Shown: piece after piece, positions 13,410 through 26,739 of the stretch
How the letters are laid out: each line of letters opens with the position of its first letter
Numbering within the stretch: the stretch's first letter is position 1
NCBI GenBank assembly: GCA_028023455.1
Contig: JAQFVV010000185.1
Span: 746,001-810,000, forward strand
Direction of reading: 5' to 3'
DNA from: Epiperipatus broadwayi
Taxonomy: Eukaryota > Onychophora > Udeonychophora > Euonychophora > Peripatidae
DNA: 64,000 bases
The notes under the pieces: generated by a model
What the model saw: only the letters and a program-made list of their open reading frames with translations
Told to the model about the DNA's origin: nothing
Databases searched by the model: none
Made by a program: the position numbers and the translations under genes

Positions 13410-16400
13410 TGTAACAGAAATAAATATAGATAGAAATATTAATTATTAAAATATGTTTATAATCTATCAGTTGAACAGTAAGAAAACTTTGTAACAGCAG
13501 ACAAAATAATGTAATGATGAAAAAGCTGCTATTTTGTAACCGATTATAAATATATATATGAGTGATAAAATGATAGTTGCCATAATTCAATAACTAAACC
13601 CTAAACAGGATATATGATATGCTCCAGCGGTTCATCATTTGTAATCAAGTAAAATTAAATGAGAAATGAATTTACTATGTTAGCTAAAATACAATTTATA
13701 ATTAAATAAGGATGATGCTAACATATAAATAAGAACATATGCATATCATGTTCTATTTGGGTGTCTATTTCTAATTAATTAAATATAACATTATAGCCCG
13801 ATTGCAACTATCCTCAACATTAATTCTGTCATGCTAATAATGAAATAAATAAATTATCTTATTTTTTCATATAAAAAAACCAAATGAAAATTAAAACTGT
13901 CATCATTAAAGATTTAAAATATTTAGATATTGGGGAAGTCATTTGAACAATAAAACATACTGGCCATTGTCATCAAATAAAATAATATTAAATATAGTAA
14001 CTGAATAAAATTACCCACTGTGAGATCCCTGGAGTGCCTTATGCTTAACTCCAATAATAGGTTTTTTTTAACAGAGAATCCTTCTCATTCCTCTTTCCAT
14101 GTATATACGACCATTCATGGTCACATGCACACACTGGTGCTGTTTATAACAACTTATAAAAAAATATCATATAAAGTTAATATTATGAAGTTGGAAAAAG
14201 ATTAAATCACTCTTTATTCAGTTTAGCTAAGTACATGTGTTTTCCCATGAGCACCACTAGATTGCTTTAAATCTAGAGAAATATCTGTTTAGAGTGTACT
14301 GAGTTCAAACTTAGTTGGTATATTTGTATCACCCATGATCTGGATGACTAACAAACAAAAAAATGACATTCTTATATTTTACTGATGTCAATAAAATCAT
14401 AAGATCCCCATATCACTAAAATTTATATAGATCAAAGACTCTTATAGATATTACTAGCTCATTTTACGTATATTGATGAACAGACAAGTATAATCTTATT
14501 AATGGCTTCCAAACAAGCATCGTGAAGACCATTACTGATATGGATGGCCATTTAACTAGTTATTTAACTTAATTATTTATCACAATATAAAGATGATAAT
14601 GATGATGAAAATAATGATGATGATGATAATAATAGGGATGATGATTATACCAGCCATAGATTTATAATGAACTCACAACAATAAATTTATCTTTATAAAC
14701 TCATAAGCACTTTTTAATATCATCCTTTGTCAAAATGGGATTTAAATATTACATTCACTAGCATTTATATAAGTTTATGTTTATTACTAAAATACTTTTA
14801 TAGTTAAAACTAGGATTCAAGATTACCAGTGATGATGACTGATCATCACGCATATCTATGCATGATATGCAACTTTCTATAAACCCATATTTACTAAATA
14901 TATTAATTATGTTAAACATTAGATTTAATGATTATAATTTATTTAATCAATGATGATGGCAATATTAACTTCTGTATTGAATTATTTGAAATTGTTTTAA
15001 TCAATAACATGATATCCATCTTTGATAAAGATGATCAAAACTCATGGACACAACATAATTTTAGCTTTATATTATTGAACTATAATTACTAAAATTTGGT
15101 TATTATCAAGCTTAATCCCGAAATACTTAAAAGTAAATCAATATTCTAGCTTACTTAACATTTTGCGAGCACTTGCCTAATACTTGCAAGTGATTGCTCA
15201 ATATTTACGAATGATGATGATCAATTAAAATAATAAAATCAAGACAAGAAAAACATGATATTTTTAATAATAACTAGAAACCAATTAAGTTATATAATTT
15301 TATTTTATTAGTACTATTCTTCTTTCTTTCTTTAAAATCAAATTAATAATTAGATAAATGGCTTATTATTACAGTGATTAAATATAGAATTAATACAAAA
15401 TTTTATATACAAATTTGTCATTTGGGATATTTTAAAATAAGCTGGTTTAAAATGACATTTTTTTAAAAAAAAATATTTTATTGAATGCTTACTTAAGACT
15501 TTCCTAACTTATTATATCATAAAAATAAATTTCATATGTAACTTGTGTGTTTTATTTCACTTCCATTCAAATGTGATGCCCCACTTTTTAAATTTATCCT
15601 ATTTAAACTAATCAGGCATAACCTATTCTTTTGACATGTTTGTATAAGCAGTTACACATGCACACACACCCTGTGATATGTCAACATATATTTTTTAAAT
15701 TGTGTTCCCTTATATTAGAGATTAATACATAAATTACATATATAAAAATATTCTTGCAACCTTGAGCAAAATAAAATAAAATACATTATATCAATTTTAA
15801 TATGCAACAAGATAAATAAAAAAAACATTAAAAATGCATATATTTATAGGTTGCTCATTATCATAATAAATGAAGAACAATAAAAAATATTATTTCAATA
15901 TTACAATATGTAATAAAAAACAATAATAAAAAATAATGAAAATTTAAGTTTAACGATTTAAACTGTGTTTGTATTATGTTATGTGATATTGAGAATAACT
16001 ATCGATAAACAAGCCTTTAATGTTTCTGTATCAAAAGAAAAAAATGCCATGACCAATAAATTAAGGTTTACTTTTAATAAGTAAGAATAAAAGATTTGTT
16101 AATGAAAGTTCATAGTTACCTGATTATTTTCACTTCTTATAAATGCCTCAAGTTTGAATTTTCAGACTGCTTGTCTCATGTATAGCTTCAATAAGTTGAT
16201 TTGATCCATTCAAAAAAAAGAAAAGTTTTTGTTGACACCTTCTAATAACCATGAATTAATTAACTTGCTGGTTTCCCCAATTTTAAAATTATTGATTGTT
16301 GATGCTTTTAATAACACTGAACTCATTAACTGATTTGCTTCTACCATTTCAAAAAGAGTTATTACAAACACTTTTAGATAAGTATGAACTGGTGGATTTG

Positions 16401-17681
16401 CTTGTCTCTACCATTTTAAAAAAACCATTGTAGACACTTTAGATGACTATGAGGAAAACCTTAACAAAAAATTTGATTGATAGCCTATTCAAACTTGGCT
16501 ATATATGGTTTTTTATTCATCTTTTCTTTTTTCTTCTCTAGTCAAAGATGATTATTAGATGATGTTTGTGACTAGTTTTAAATTTGTCCTTTCTTTTGGT
16601 TACTATGAACCGGTATATGAGTCCATAGTAGATTAGTGATTTTAACCCATTCTGTCAGATTTCAGAAAGCAGAAGAAGTGGCTTTAGCAATGCAAATTCA
16701 TTGTATTATACACAGCAAAATATATTAATATCATTTTATAGAATTGTCAAGAACTTCTTCTAAGAAATTCAATTTCTTTCCTTTCTTTTTCTTAATACTG
16801 CTGAGAATTACTTATATATATATGCACATCTTCATCTATACTGACTTTAAAAACAAGAGTAATTTTTTTTCTTAATTTTTAAAGAGAGCTAAAAAAATCA
16901 ATCGCTCACTCTCTTTTGAAAAATATGCAAACTGTCCATTTCCTTTAGTTTTCATGAACTCAATCACTACATCTCTGTCTAATAAAAATGCTTAAACTGA
17001 TCACTACATCCTTCTTTTAATAATATTGAAAAAAATGAGAGCTTACATCTCTTCTCTCTTCATATTGAAAAAAAACTGACTGCCTCTAAATATTGTTTCA
17101 TTCATTTATATTGCGAATCTTTCATCAAAGAAAAGGACCACCTGGAAATCTTATCTTGAGATATAGATCAAAAATCAGAGTTTGACAAGCTGATGTTCTA
17201 TCACGATTTTACAAAAAAATTAATAATCAAGTTTTATTCCATCAAAGCACCTCATTTCCAAAAATAATCTTAGATACAGATAGCACAAACAATAAAGCTG
17301 GCAAACTATAGTCATTAGAAATAGGTGTAAAAGTGTTTTGGTGTTTATACAGATGTTCTCATTCTTTCACACTTTTTTGCATGTGTACATTTTTTATCTC
17401 CTAATCTACTAATCTTGATCGCCTTATTTTATACTTTTTTTCTGATCTGCTTTATTTTAACAAAAAATTAATGTTAAATAATTAAACACTTTATTTAATA
17501 ATAAAATATAATAAATCAATATTAAATATTATTACCTTCTCTCTTTACAACTGCTTATTTATTAACTATTTATAAATTATACATAATAATAAATACCCAC
17601 ATAAATCTATATATATATATAAAAGAATTTTTTTTTAATTGAATAATCTATATATGTGTGAAATGAGAACATGTACATACA
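13410..17681 (-). repeat. 3' LTR of element 1 (4272 bp)
   Basis: Bounded by TG at 13410 and CA at 17680-17681. It matches 20330-24524 plus 26740-26806 nearly base for base, with scattered substitutions and short indels. At more than 4 kb it is far longer than typical animal LTRs (a few hundred bases to about 2 kb). Open frames inside it (for example 13390-13590, 14020-14205, 17639-17821) are short and not conserved as proteins. A stretch near 14215-14330 contains TAGCTAAGTAC and GAGTTCAAAC, weakly like Pol III boxes, in both LTR copies. Confidence 0.92.
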
Positions 17682-17702
17682 TTTGCCTCACTCCCAAACA
17701 AA
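17682..17702 (-). other. Polypurine tract of element 1
   Basis: On the minus strand, GGGAGTGAGGCAAA lies immediately upstream of the 3' LTR start (TGTATG). Position and purine content fit a plus-strand DNA primer site. Confidence 0.7.
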
Positions 17703-18000
17703 AAAAAAATTTGATAGTCTCTCATGACACTATCTTCCTTAAACTACTAACCAACTACTTAATATATATACATATATTTGTTTTTTTTTCCAATACAAAT
17801 TTGACTATAGTTTATTATTGATGATTATCCTCATGAACTATTAAACAAGGGTTCTACAGTCATCATGTCTTATTGATTTCAGAGCAACTTGCTATTGGAT
17901 TTTTGTTTTCATTGATCATGGGTCTACAATTTTCATTTATATCATGGGAGTTATTCCCAGTCCTACTTTTATATGGTTTACTAGGTTTTGTGGGATAGTG

Positions 18001-18645
18001 TCAGCCTAATTGATTATTCACAATCCTTATGGTGGAGATTTTATAATTATATCTCTCCTCCCTCCTAGAATAACCTTCAGCTTTACTTTCTGTAACTCCC
18101 ATGGCATCCAACAGGTCTGCCACTCTCATTGGGGAGTACACATCATCCGCTACCCTATATATATTCCTAGGCATTCCTAGGTTTGGTTTGCCAGGTTTTG
18201 TGGGAAATTGTTGGTCTAACTGGCTTATTCCAACTCTCATACTGGAGATTTTATAACTATAGTTCTTTTCCCTCCTAGAATAACTTTTAGCCATCCTTTT
18301 GGTAGTTCCCATTGTCTCGAACATGTCTGCTAGTCTTACTAGGGCATATACATCAGCAGCTACCTTCAATCCTAAGAAACTAGCTTTACTTATCACATCT
18401 TGCCTGAGATCAATTTGTTCCTGTACAGTGGCTACCTTTACTTCTAAGGTGTGGTTGTCACTGTATATATTCTCTTTGGGATTACTCTGTTCTTGAACAG
18501 CAGCTACCTCATCATTTCCATATGGCTTGACTACAGTCACACCAGTCTTTACTTCTATTTTTTGTTCTGGACTGGTCATCCTATTATCAGTTTCTTTACT
18601 TAAATCAGTTACTTGATTATTCACTTCTTGTGATGGTTGATCCAT
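18001..18645 (-). CDS. Element 1 ORF with duplicated ~70-residue unit, unknown function
   Basis: A 214-residue frame in the internal region of element 1. Residues 97-158 and 167-214 are two copies of one unit: ADVY followed by a short helix-like stretch (LADMFETMG / VADLLDAMG), then YSRRE, then YKIS and NQL/SQL. Repeat 1 continues with FPTKPGKP. Repeat 2 is cut by TGA where repeat 1 has a glutamine codon, but the same frame continues after the stop with YPTKPSKP and stays open to about 17868. An earlier short duplication (AAVQEQ near 48, ATVQEQ near 72) is also present. No zinc knuckle, protease or RT motif, signal peptide or membrane segment. The region upstream (18685-18810) looks like the start of the same gag-like protein. 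I do not recognise the domain; a structural or nucleic-acid-binding protein of the element is an inference. Confidence 0.6.
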   Translation of the reverse strand: MDQPSQEVNNQVTDLSKETDNRMTSPEQKIEVKTGVTVVKPYGNDEVAAVQEQSNPKENIYSDNHTLEVKVATVQEQIDLRQDVISKASFLGLKVAADVYALVRLADMFETMGTTKRMAKSYSRREKNYSYKISSMRVGISQLDQQFPTKPGKPNLGMPRNIYRVADDVYSPMRVADLLDAMGVTESKAEGYSRREERYNYKISTIRIVNNQLG

Positions 18646-18684
18646 CTTATTATTAAGTCCCTGAGACTGACTAACTCTAGATTC

Positions 18685-18810
18685 TCAACCTTTTTGAAAG
18701 AGCTGCCTCATTTCTATAGCATGTTGATCGAATTTCTGATTCATTTTACTCAATTGTGCCAGTATAATTTGTAAATACTCATGCGTGCTTAGCATTTTCT
18801 CTTTCTTCAT
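18685..18810 (-). pseudogene. Gag-like N-terminal fragment of element 1
   Basis: A 41-codon frame starting MKKEKMLSTHEYLQ and ending at TGA, in the same reading frame as the 214-residue ORF downstream. With that stop read through, the two would be one protein. The peptide resembles the start of many LTR-retrotransposon Gag proteins: a leucine/glutamine-rich helix with LAQLSKMNQKFDQ. The TGA is probably a decay mutation. Confidence 0.45.
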
Positions 18811-19309
18811 CCCTGCAGTGACTACTTATTTTTCTTGTTCCATATTACTCTTTTCTATATGTATTTATAAACTTTTAATTACTGATTTCTGTTCTGCTTT
18901 ATTCTGTTCTGCTCCCTAATTTCCTATACATCCAGAGTTAAACACCTTTATCTATCTACCCATATACTTTAAAATTTCCAACCACTCTTTTTCAGCCATA
19001 ATTTTTCCCATCCATCTATCTATATTTTAAGTGCCCCAATTAACTTAATCCCCATAATCACTCACCTTTACTTATATTGTATTGACAAAGTAAGAGATCA
19101 TAGTTCCCTATTTAAAAACATTTATTTAAGAATAAGATATCTCTGTATTAGTGTGCCCTTTTTATGCCATCATCTATCTAGTTTTTAATGCTTTCATAAA
19201 ACTTAACTCTCTCTATGCCCTATTTTAATACACTAAGCAAAAAATTACTTATATAATATATTTGCTTATATTTATAATAGAGTTAATACCTCAAGTTATA
19301 TATATACTA

Positions 19310-20304
19310 ATCTACCCTTCCAGAGATCTGACAGATAATGACAGCCAAAAGAATGATTAGCAATTCACAATCATGAGATAGATAAAAGAATTAAATCACT
19401 GCACTTAAAGCACACAATGATCCATGAACACTCAGATTATCACCCCAATTCAATCACTCTAAGCTACTACAACCCTTAATGGTTTATTGCAAACACTGTC
19501 ACATTGCCCTGCTTACTTCAAAGTCTTAGGGACTATAATTCATAAAATACTGCCTTGCTTATCTTTAAAGTATTAGAGGCCTCAATTATATATCAGTAAA
19601 AAAATACTGCCTTGCTCTCTCTGGAGTCTTAGAGGTGAAATATTATATATTAGAAAAAAAACTATACCTTGCTCTCTCTGGAGTCTTAGAGATGAAATCA
19701 TGGCAGGCCTATTGTTAACTGCTTCATGATAAATAATAACTGATATTATAATCTGGGTTGGAGCAGTGAATGAGATAAATCAATCACCAGTGGCATAAAT
19801 ACATCACATCCACAAGGCAATGACAAAAATTCTCCATCCATCATCAAAATTGTAACACCACCAACCAAACTCCAACAATATCCAATCCAACCTCCAAAAT
19901 CATAGATTTTCTATAACACAAACTTTTCAAATATGAACAAAATTATTATTCTACAATTCAAGGCTATTAATATTTTTATGCTTATCTAGCAGCAATGCTA
20001 TATTTCACTGATAAGCAAAATATTCTAAAAATAGTGCTATTAACTTACTTTAAAACCCATTATAAGTTGTGATATCTTTATATTTTAAAATTGAAACTAA
20101 GCTGTTTAATGGCTGTATTTATTTATCATCAAAAATGCAATAACAATAATCATCATCATCTAAACATAAGGCCAAAATATTTGTATATAATAATAATAAA
20201 AAATTACAAACAAAAAAAAATTTTTTTTAACTATACATCTCTCACCATTATATACTACACATCTCTCAGGTGTGTGGCATATTTCAAGCCCATATTTCGC
20301 TTAT
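19310..20304 (-). other. Conserved 5' leader of element 1
   Basis: On the minus strand this follows the primer binding site. It matches the leader of element 2 (39541-40395) in the same order: a motif around TTTTGGCCTTATGTTTAGATG, then TCTATGATTTTGGAGGTTGG, GTTGGAGTTTGGTTGGT, CTCATTCACTGCTCCAA, the tandem repeats at 19507-19690, and finally GGCTGTCATTATCTGTCAGA. Conservation in DNA without an open frame suggests a role in the RNA, such as packaging or dimerisation. That role is inferred. Confidence 0.75.
19507..19690 (-). repeat. Leader tandem repeats (about 42-57 bp period, 4 copies)
   Basis: On the minus strand CTAAGACTCCAGAGAGAGCA and variants occur four times, with plus-strand starts near 19510, 19552, 19608 and 19665. 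The core is (C/T)TAAGACT followed by a short spacer and GCAAGG or GCAGGG. Element 2 has three matching units. Confidence 0.75.
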
Positions 20305-20327
20305 TTCGAGCCCCAAGTTGGGCACCA
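20305..20327 (-). other. Primer binding site of element 1, lysine-tRNA type
   Basis: Read on the minus strand, two bases after the 5' LTR end (TTACA), the sequence is TGGTGCCCAACTTGGGGC followed by TCGAA. The complement of the 3' end of animal tRNA-Lys(CTT) is TGGCGCCCAACGTGGGGC then TCGAA, so 21 of 23 positions match, extending into the T-arm. The tRNA sequence is from general knowledge. Confidence 0.85.
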
Positions 20328-20329
20328 TT

Positions 20330-23300
20330 TGTAACAGAAAAAATATAGATAGAAATATCAATTATTAAAATATGTTTATAATCTGTCATTTGAACAGTAA
20401 GAAAACTTTGTAACAGCAGACAAAATAATGTAATAATGAAAAAGCTGCTATTTTGTAACCGATTATAAATATATAGATGAGTGATAAAATGATAATTGCC
20501 ATAATTCAATAACTAAACCCTAAACAGGATATATGATATGCATCAGCAGTTCATCATTTGTAATCAAGTAAAATTAAATGAGAAATGAATTTACTGTGTT
20601 AGCTAAAATACAATTTATATTAAATAAGGATGATGCTAACATATAAATAAGAACATATGCATGTCATGTTCTATTTAGGTGTCTATTTCTAATTAATTAA
20701 ACATAACATTATAGCCTGATTGCAACTATCCTCAACATTAATTCTGTCATGCTAATAATGAAATAAATAAATTATCTTATTTTTCCAAATAAAATAACCA
20801 AATGAAAATTAAAACTGTCATTATTAAAGATTTAAAATATTTAGATATTGGGGAAGTCATTTGAACAATAAAACATACTGGCCATTGTCATCAAATAAAA
20901 TAATATTAATATAGTAACTGAATAAAATTACTCACTGTGAGATCCCTGGAGTGCCTTATGCTTAACTCCAATAATAGGTTCTTTTAACCGAGAATCCTTC
21001 TCATTCCTCTATCCATGCATATATGTCCATTCATGGTCACACACACACACACACTGGTGCTGTTTATAACAACTTATAAAAATATCATATATAGTTAATA
21101 TTATGAAGTTGGAAAAAAATTAAATCACTCTTTATTCAGTTTAGCTAAGCACATGTGTTTTCCCACGAGCACCACTAGATTGTTTGAAATCTAAATAAAT
21201 ATCTGTTTAGAGTGTACTGAGTTCAAACTCATTTGGTATATTTGTATCACACATGACCTGGATGACTAATGAACAAAAAATGACATTCTTATATTTTACT
21301 CATGTCAATAAAATCATAAGATCCCCATATCACTAAAATTTATATAGATCAAAGACTCTTATAGATATTACTAGCTCATTTTACATATATTGATGAACAG
21401 ACAAGTATAATCTTATTAATGGCTTTCAAACAAGCATCGTGAAAACCATTACTGATATGGATGGCCATTTAACTAGTTACTTAACTTAATTATTTATCAC
21501 AATATAAAGATGATAATGATGATGATGATAATAATGATGATGATAATAATAGGGATGATGATAACACCAGCCATACCTTTATAATGAACTCACAACAATA
21601 AATTTATCTTTATAAACTCATAAGCACTTTTTAAAATCATCCTTTGTCAAAATGAGATTTAAATATTACATTCACTAGCATTTATATAAGTTTATGTTTA
21701 TTTACAAAAATACTTTTATAGTTAAAACTAGGATTCAAGATTACCAGTGATGATGACTGATCATCATGCATCTATATGCATGATATGCAACTTTCTATAA
21801 ACCCATATTTACTAAATATATTAATTATGTTAAACATTAGATTTAATGATTATAATTTATTTAATCAATGATGATGGCAATCTTAACTCCTGTATTGAAT
21901 CATTTGAAACTGTTTTAATCATTAACATGATATCCATTTTTGATGAAGATGATCAAAACTCATGGACATAACATAATTTCAGCTTTCTATTATTGAACTA
22001 TAATTATTAAAATTTGACTATTATCAAGCTTAATCCCAAAATACTTAAAGGTAAATCAATATTCTAGCTTACTTAACATTTTGTGAGTGCTTGCCTAATA
22101 CTTGCAAGTGATTGCTCAATATTTACGAATGATGATGATCAATTAAAATAATAAAATCAAGACAAGAAAAACATGATATTTTCAATAATAGCTAGAAACC
22201 AATTAAGTTATATAATTATATTTTATTAATACTATTTTTCTTTCTTTCTTTAAAATCAAATTAATAATTAGATAAATGGCTTATTATTACATTGATTAAA
22301 TATAGAATTAATACAAAATTTTACATACAAGTTTGTCATTTTGGATATTTTAAAATAGGCTGGTTTAAAATGACATTAAAAATATTTCATTGAATGCTTA
22401 CTTAAGACTTTCCTAACTTATTATATCATAAAAATAAATTTCATATGTAACTTGTGTGTTTTATTTCACTTCCATTCAAATGTGATGCCCCACTTTTTAA
22501 ATTTATCCTATTTAAACTAATCAGGCATAACCTATTCTTTTGACATGTTTGTATAAGCAGTTACACATGCACACACACCCTGTGATATGTCAACATATAT
22601 TTTTTAAATTGTGTTCCTTTATATTAGAGATTAATACATAAATTATATATATAAAAATATTCTTGCAACCTTGAGCAAAATAAAATAAAATACATTATAT
22701 CAATTTTAATATGCAACAAGATAAATAAAAAAACATTAAAAATGCATATTTTTATAGGTTGCTCATTATCATAATAAATGAAGAACAATAAAAAAGATTA
22801 TTTCAATATTACAATATGTAATAAAAACAATAAAAAATAATGAAAATTTAAGTTTAATGATTTAAACTGTGTTTGTATTAAGTTATGTGATATTCAGAAT
22901 AACTATCGATAAATAAGCCTTTAATGTTTCTATATCAAAAGAAAAAAATGCCTTGACCAATAAATTAAGGTTTACTTTTAATAAGTAAGAATAAAAGATT
23001 TGTTAATGAAAGTTCATAGTTACCTGATTATTTTCACTTCTTATAAATGCCTCAAGTTTTAATTTTCAGAATGCTTGTCTCATGTATAGCTTCAATAAGT
23101 TGATTTGATCCATTCAAAAAAAAGAAAAGTTCTTGTTGATACCTTTTAATAACCATGAATTAATTGACTTGCTGGTTTCCCCAATTTTAAAATTATTGAT
23201 TGTTGATGCTTTTAATAACATTGAATTCATTAACTGATTTGCTTCTACCATTTTAAAAAGAGTTATTACAAACAGTATTAGATAAGTATGAACTGGTGGA

Positions 23301-24524
23301 TTTGCTTGTCTCTACCATTTTAAAAAAAAACCATTGTAGACACTTTAGATGACTATGAGGAAAACCTTAACAAAAAATTTGATTGATAGCCTATTCAAAC
23401 TTGGCTATATATGGTTTTTTATTCATCTTTTTTTTCTTCTCTAGTCAAAGATGATTATTAGATGATGTTTGTGGCTGGTTTTAAATTTGTCCATTCTTTT
23501 GGTTACCATGGACCGGTATATGAGTCCATAGTAGATTAGTGATTTTAACCCATTCTGTCAGATTTCAGAAAGCAGAAGAAGTGGCTTTAGCAATGCAAAT
23601 TCATTGTATTATACACAGAAAAATATATTATTATCATTTTATAGAATTGTCAATAACTTTTTCCAAGAAATTCATTTTTTTCTTTTCTTTTTCTTAATAC
23701 TGCTGGAAATTACTTATATATATGCACATCTTTGTCTATACTGACTTTAAAAACAAGAGTAATTTTTTTTTCTCAATTTTTAAAGAGAGCTAAAAAAATC
23801 AATCACTCACTCTCTTTTGAAAAAATATGCAAACTGTCCATTTCCCTTGGTTTTCACGAACTCAATCACTACATCTCTGTCTAATAAAAGTGCTTAAACT
23901 GATCACTACATCCTTGTTTTAATAATATTGAAAAAAAATGAGAGCTTACATCTCTTCTTTCCTTATATTGAAAAAAAACTGACTGCCTCTAAATATTGTT
24001 TCATTCATTTATATTGTGAATCTTTCATCAAAGATAAGGGCCACATGGTAATCTTATCTTGAGATAAATATCAAAAATCAAAGTTTGACAAGCTGATGTT
24101 CTATTGCGATTTTATAAGAAAATTTATAATCAAGTTTTATTCCATCAAAGCACCTCATTTCGAAAAATAATCTTAGATACTGATAACACAAACAATAAAG
24201 CTGGCAATCTATAGTCATTAGAAATAGGTGTAAAAGTGTTTTGGTGTTTAAACAGATGTTCTCATTCTTTCACACTCTTTTGCACATGTACATTTTTTTT
24301 ATCTCCTAATCTACTAATCTTGATCACCTTCTTTTACACTTTCTTTCTGATCTGCTTTATTTTAACAAAAAAATTAATGTTAAATAATTTAACACCTTAT
24401 TTAATAAGAAAATATAATAAATCAATATTAAATATTATTACCTTCTCTCTTTACAACTGCTTATTTATTAACTTTTTATAAATTATACATAATAATAAAT
24501 ACACACATAAATCTCTATATATAT
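20330..24524 (-). repeat. 5' LTR of element 1, main part
   Basis: Direct repeat of 13410 to about 17620. It is separated from its last 67 bp (26740-26806) by insertion of the solo LTR at 24525-26739. The bases ATAT at 24521-24524 and 26740-26743 are the likely 4-bp target duplication of that insertion. Frames at 20255-20509 and 24236-24481 are LTR sequence, not genes. Confidence 0.92.
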
Positions 24525-26739
24525 TGTAACGAGCACAGACGTTCGTTACATTGTTTTTTTTTATTAAACATGAAAGTAAATTAAAAAGTTCGCATTTAAA
24601 AATTTTCTTTAAGAATTAAAAATTGAAATTAAATATCATCTTAAACTCGTATATATTAAATCGCACAGATATGAAAAATTATTAAAATAAAACTTTATTA
24701 AAGAAAAAGTATTTTAAAACTAAATTTTAAAAAGATTTGGAGATAAAATTATATCTTTAAATTTATCTTTAAATATATCTTTGATTTGGAAAACAGGTTA
24801 ATTAATCAGAAATGGAAATGATAAATTTAATTAGTCAAATGTAAACCAGCTATGGGCATTTAAATGTAAAAACATCTGTCAGATAGGAAAACAATAGAAA
24901 CTTTTAGCAAATGAAATAAATCCATTGGGAAATCGGACCTCAATGAAAAGGATCATCACATCGATGACGTAATGTTAAGTCAATCTTTCAAAGTAATATA
25001 AAAGGACAAGTTTGGAAAATATTAGTTAGTGATTATGATTATTACGATGTGAGAGATATGTGTTAGTGTGGAAGTGAAGGAGAAGGGATTGAAAAAGATG
25101 CATGATTCAATCCCTTCAGTTTTGCTAGGAAAGAAAGAGAAATGAACTATTGTTTTTCTACATTGAGGACCAGTTAAAGCAAAAACCTTCGGATGGATAA
25201 ATAAATGGGCCAACAGAATACCAATCTTAGGACGGCATGGGAATTCACATTCATGGCAAGCAACGGATAAAGAGGAACTGTTTTAAACCGTAAGAACTTT
25301 ATAAATAATGAACATTAAATTAAAACTTTCCAGATTTAAATGATTGCAATATTATCCTATCTGACCAACTTAATTTATTAATAATGTTATTTGATGTATT
25401 TCTTTTTTTTATATATATTTAAAATCATTTCCATTTATTTATTTATTTTTTGTTCTTTAAGTTTTATCATGATTTTTGTTTTTCGTTAAATTAATTATAA
25501 AAATGTTAAACTTAAGTCGGACGTGAATGGCTGTATGGATTTGTAAAGTTATATTAAGGGAGCGTAATCTTAGGTTATTTGTGTCGTTGTTAAATTGGGT
25601 CAATGGATTGGATATATTGATGTAGTTAGTAGATGTAGTCAGAGATTCGCTACTGGCAGAATCGTTGATATATACGCTGCACTTACCTGTTTGCCTATGG
25701 AAGGAATTATAAGACCGAGAACGCAGTTCCTTTCTATGGAGTTTTTTTATTGTTCTTCTCGTTAGATAGATGTAATATTCCTATCTGATGAGAGTCAATG
25801 TCTTCTCTTAATCTTTTTGGTGCTGCCGTATTCCGTATTACATTGAATACATCGATATATCAGATGAATTGAGGCCAGTTTGACTGTGAATTTTAGCCTA
25901 GGGTTAAATAGGGATAGAATATTTCATTTTCAAATGCAAATCTATGTAGTCTATTCATAATTGACCCTAAATAAAAATGCATTAAATTTAAGTTGTTTAT
26001 GGATGCTTGCATGGATTGGTTATCGGTTAAGTATGTTTTGGGTTTTCATATTTGATCAAAATATATAGACATTCGATAAATAATGATTCCTTACGGTGAG
26101 TATATATAATGTATTTATTCGCATGTCTTTTAAGTTATTGGTGACAATGCAAGTATCTTATGGTGAATACTAGAGGGTTTCTTATATTTCCCTATGCAAT
26201 TGTCAGTAATCAATAATTTTGTATTTTGATCATTTATGTTTATTTTGAAATGTTTTTGACCGTTGAAATCTATGTAACCGATCTATAGCAACATATTAAA
26301 ACAAGCTTTTATAATTCCATCTGTGCGAACTTAATTAAAATGTACACTTATAATATAATAGAAATTAAAATGTAAATTAAAATCTAAGGTAAAGTTAAAA
26401 ATAATGTTAAATGTTAAAATGTAAAACTAATACTAAAATAATTTTAAATCTTATATATATATATGTGCATAAATAAATGTTTGTATGTTAATTACTGGCA
26501 GTGGCTTATTTTATTCTTTTTTATATATACTCTTAGAGTATATTATTAAATCTCTGCTATTCCACTGAGCTAGTGACATGGGCTAACGACCGGAATCAAA
26601 ATTTTAAAAAAAAAAAGAAAAAGAAAATTTTTTTTTTGACTTACGTATCTGCCTACTTTATAAATTTTTCTAGGTTCAAATGCCTAGATGGCACCCTGTA
26701 GTGCAGATTACGTTAAGTGAAATTCTCTGGATCGTTACA
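24525..26739 (+). mobile_element. Solo LTR A (2215 bp), nested in element 1
   Basis: It begins TGTAACGAGC and ends ATCGTTACA, giving matched 8-bp ends (TGTAACGA / TCGTTACA) of the kind common in Gypsy-type LTRs. It interrupts the 5' LTR of element 1, whose other copy is uninterrupted at the same point (near 17618), so both boundaries are exact. A second, diverged copy lies inverted at 26821-28852. No internal coding region or second copy in direct orientation is present, so solo LTR is the simplest reading. A TATA box lies at 24997. Near 26555-26577 the minus strand reads GTCACTAGCTCAGTGGAATA, like a tRNA box A. Confidence 0.85.
24965..25004 (+). promoter_or_regulatory. Candidate LTR A core promoter: CRE-like site and TATA box
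   Basis: TGACGTAA at 24965-24972 resembles a CRE/AP-1-type site, and TATAAAAG at 24997-25004 is a good TATA box. The inverted copy LTR B keeps a TATA box at the equivalent place (28394-28404) although overall identity is only moderate, which supports function. Transcription would start about 25-30 bp downstream. Confidence 0.55.

Noticed and set aside
13390-13590. 66-residue minus-strand frame, with a near copy at 20255-20509
   Set aside because: Part of the long LTRs of element 1; the similarity is due to LTR duplication, not gene duplication.
19507-19690. CRISPR array
   Set aside because: Short spaced repeats, but the units are imperfect, the genome is animal, and the same units occur in a retroelement leader elsewhere in the window.
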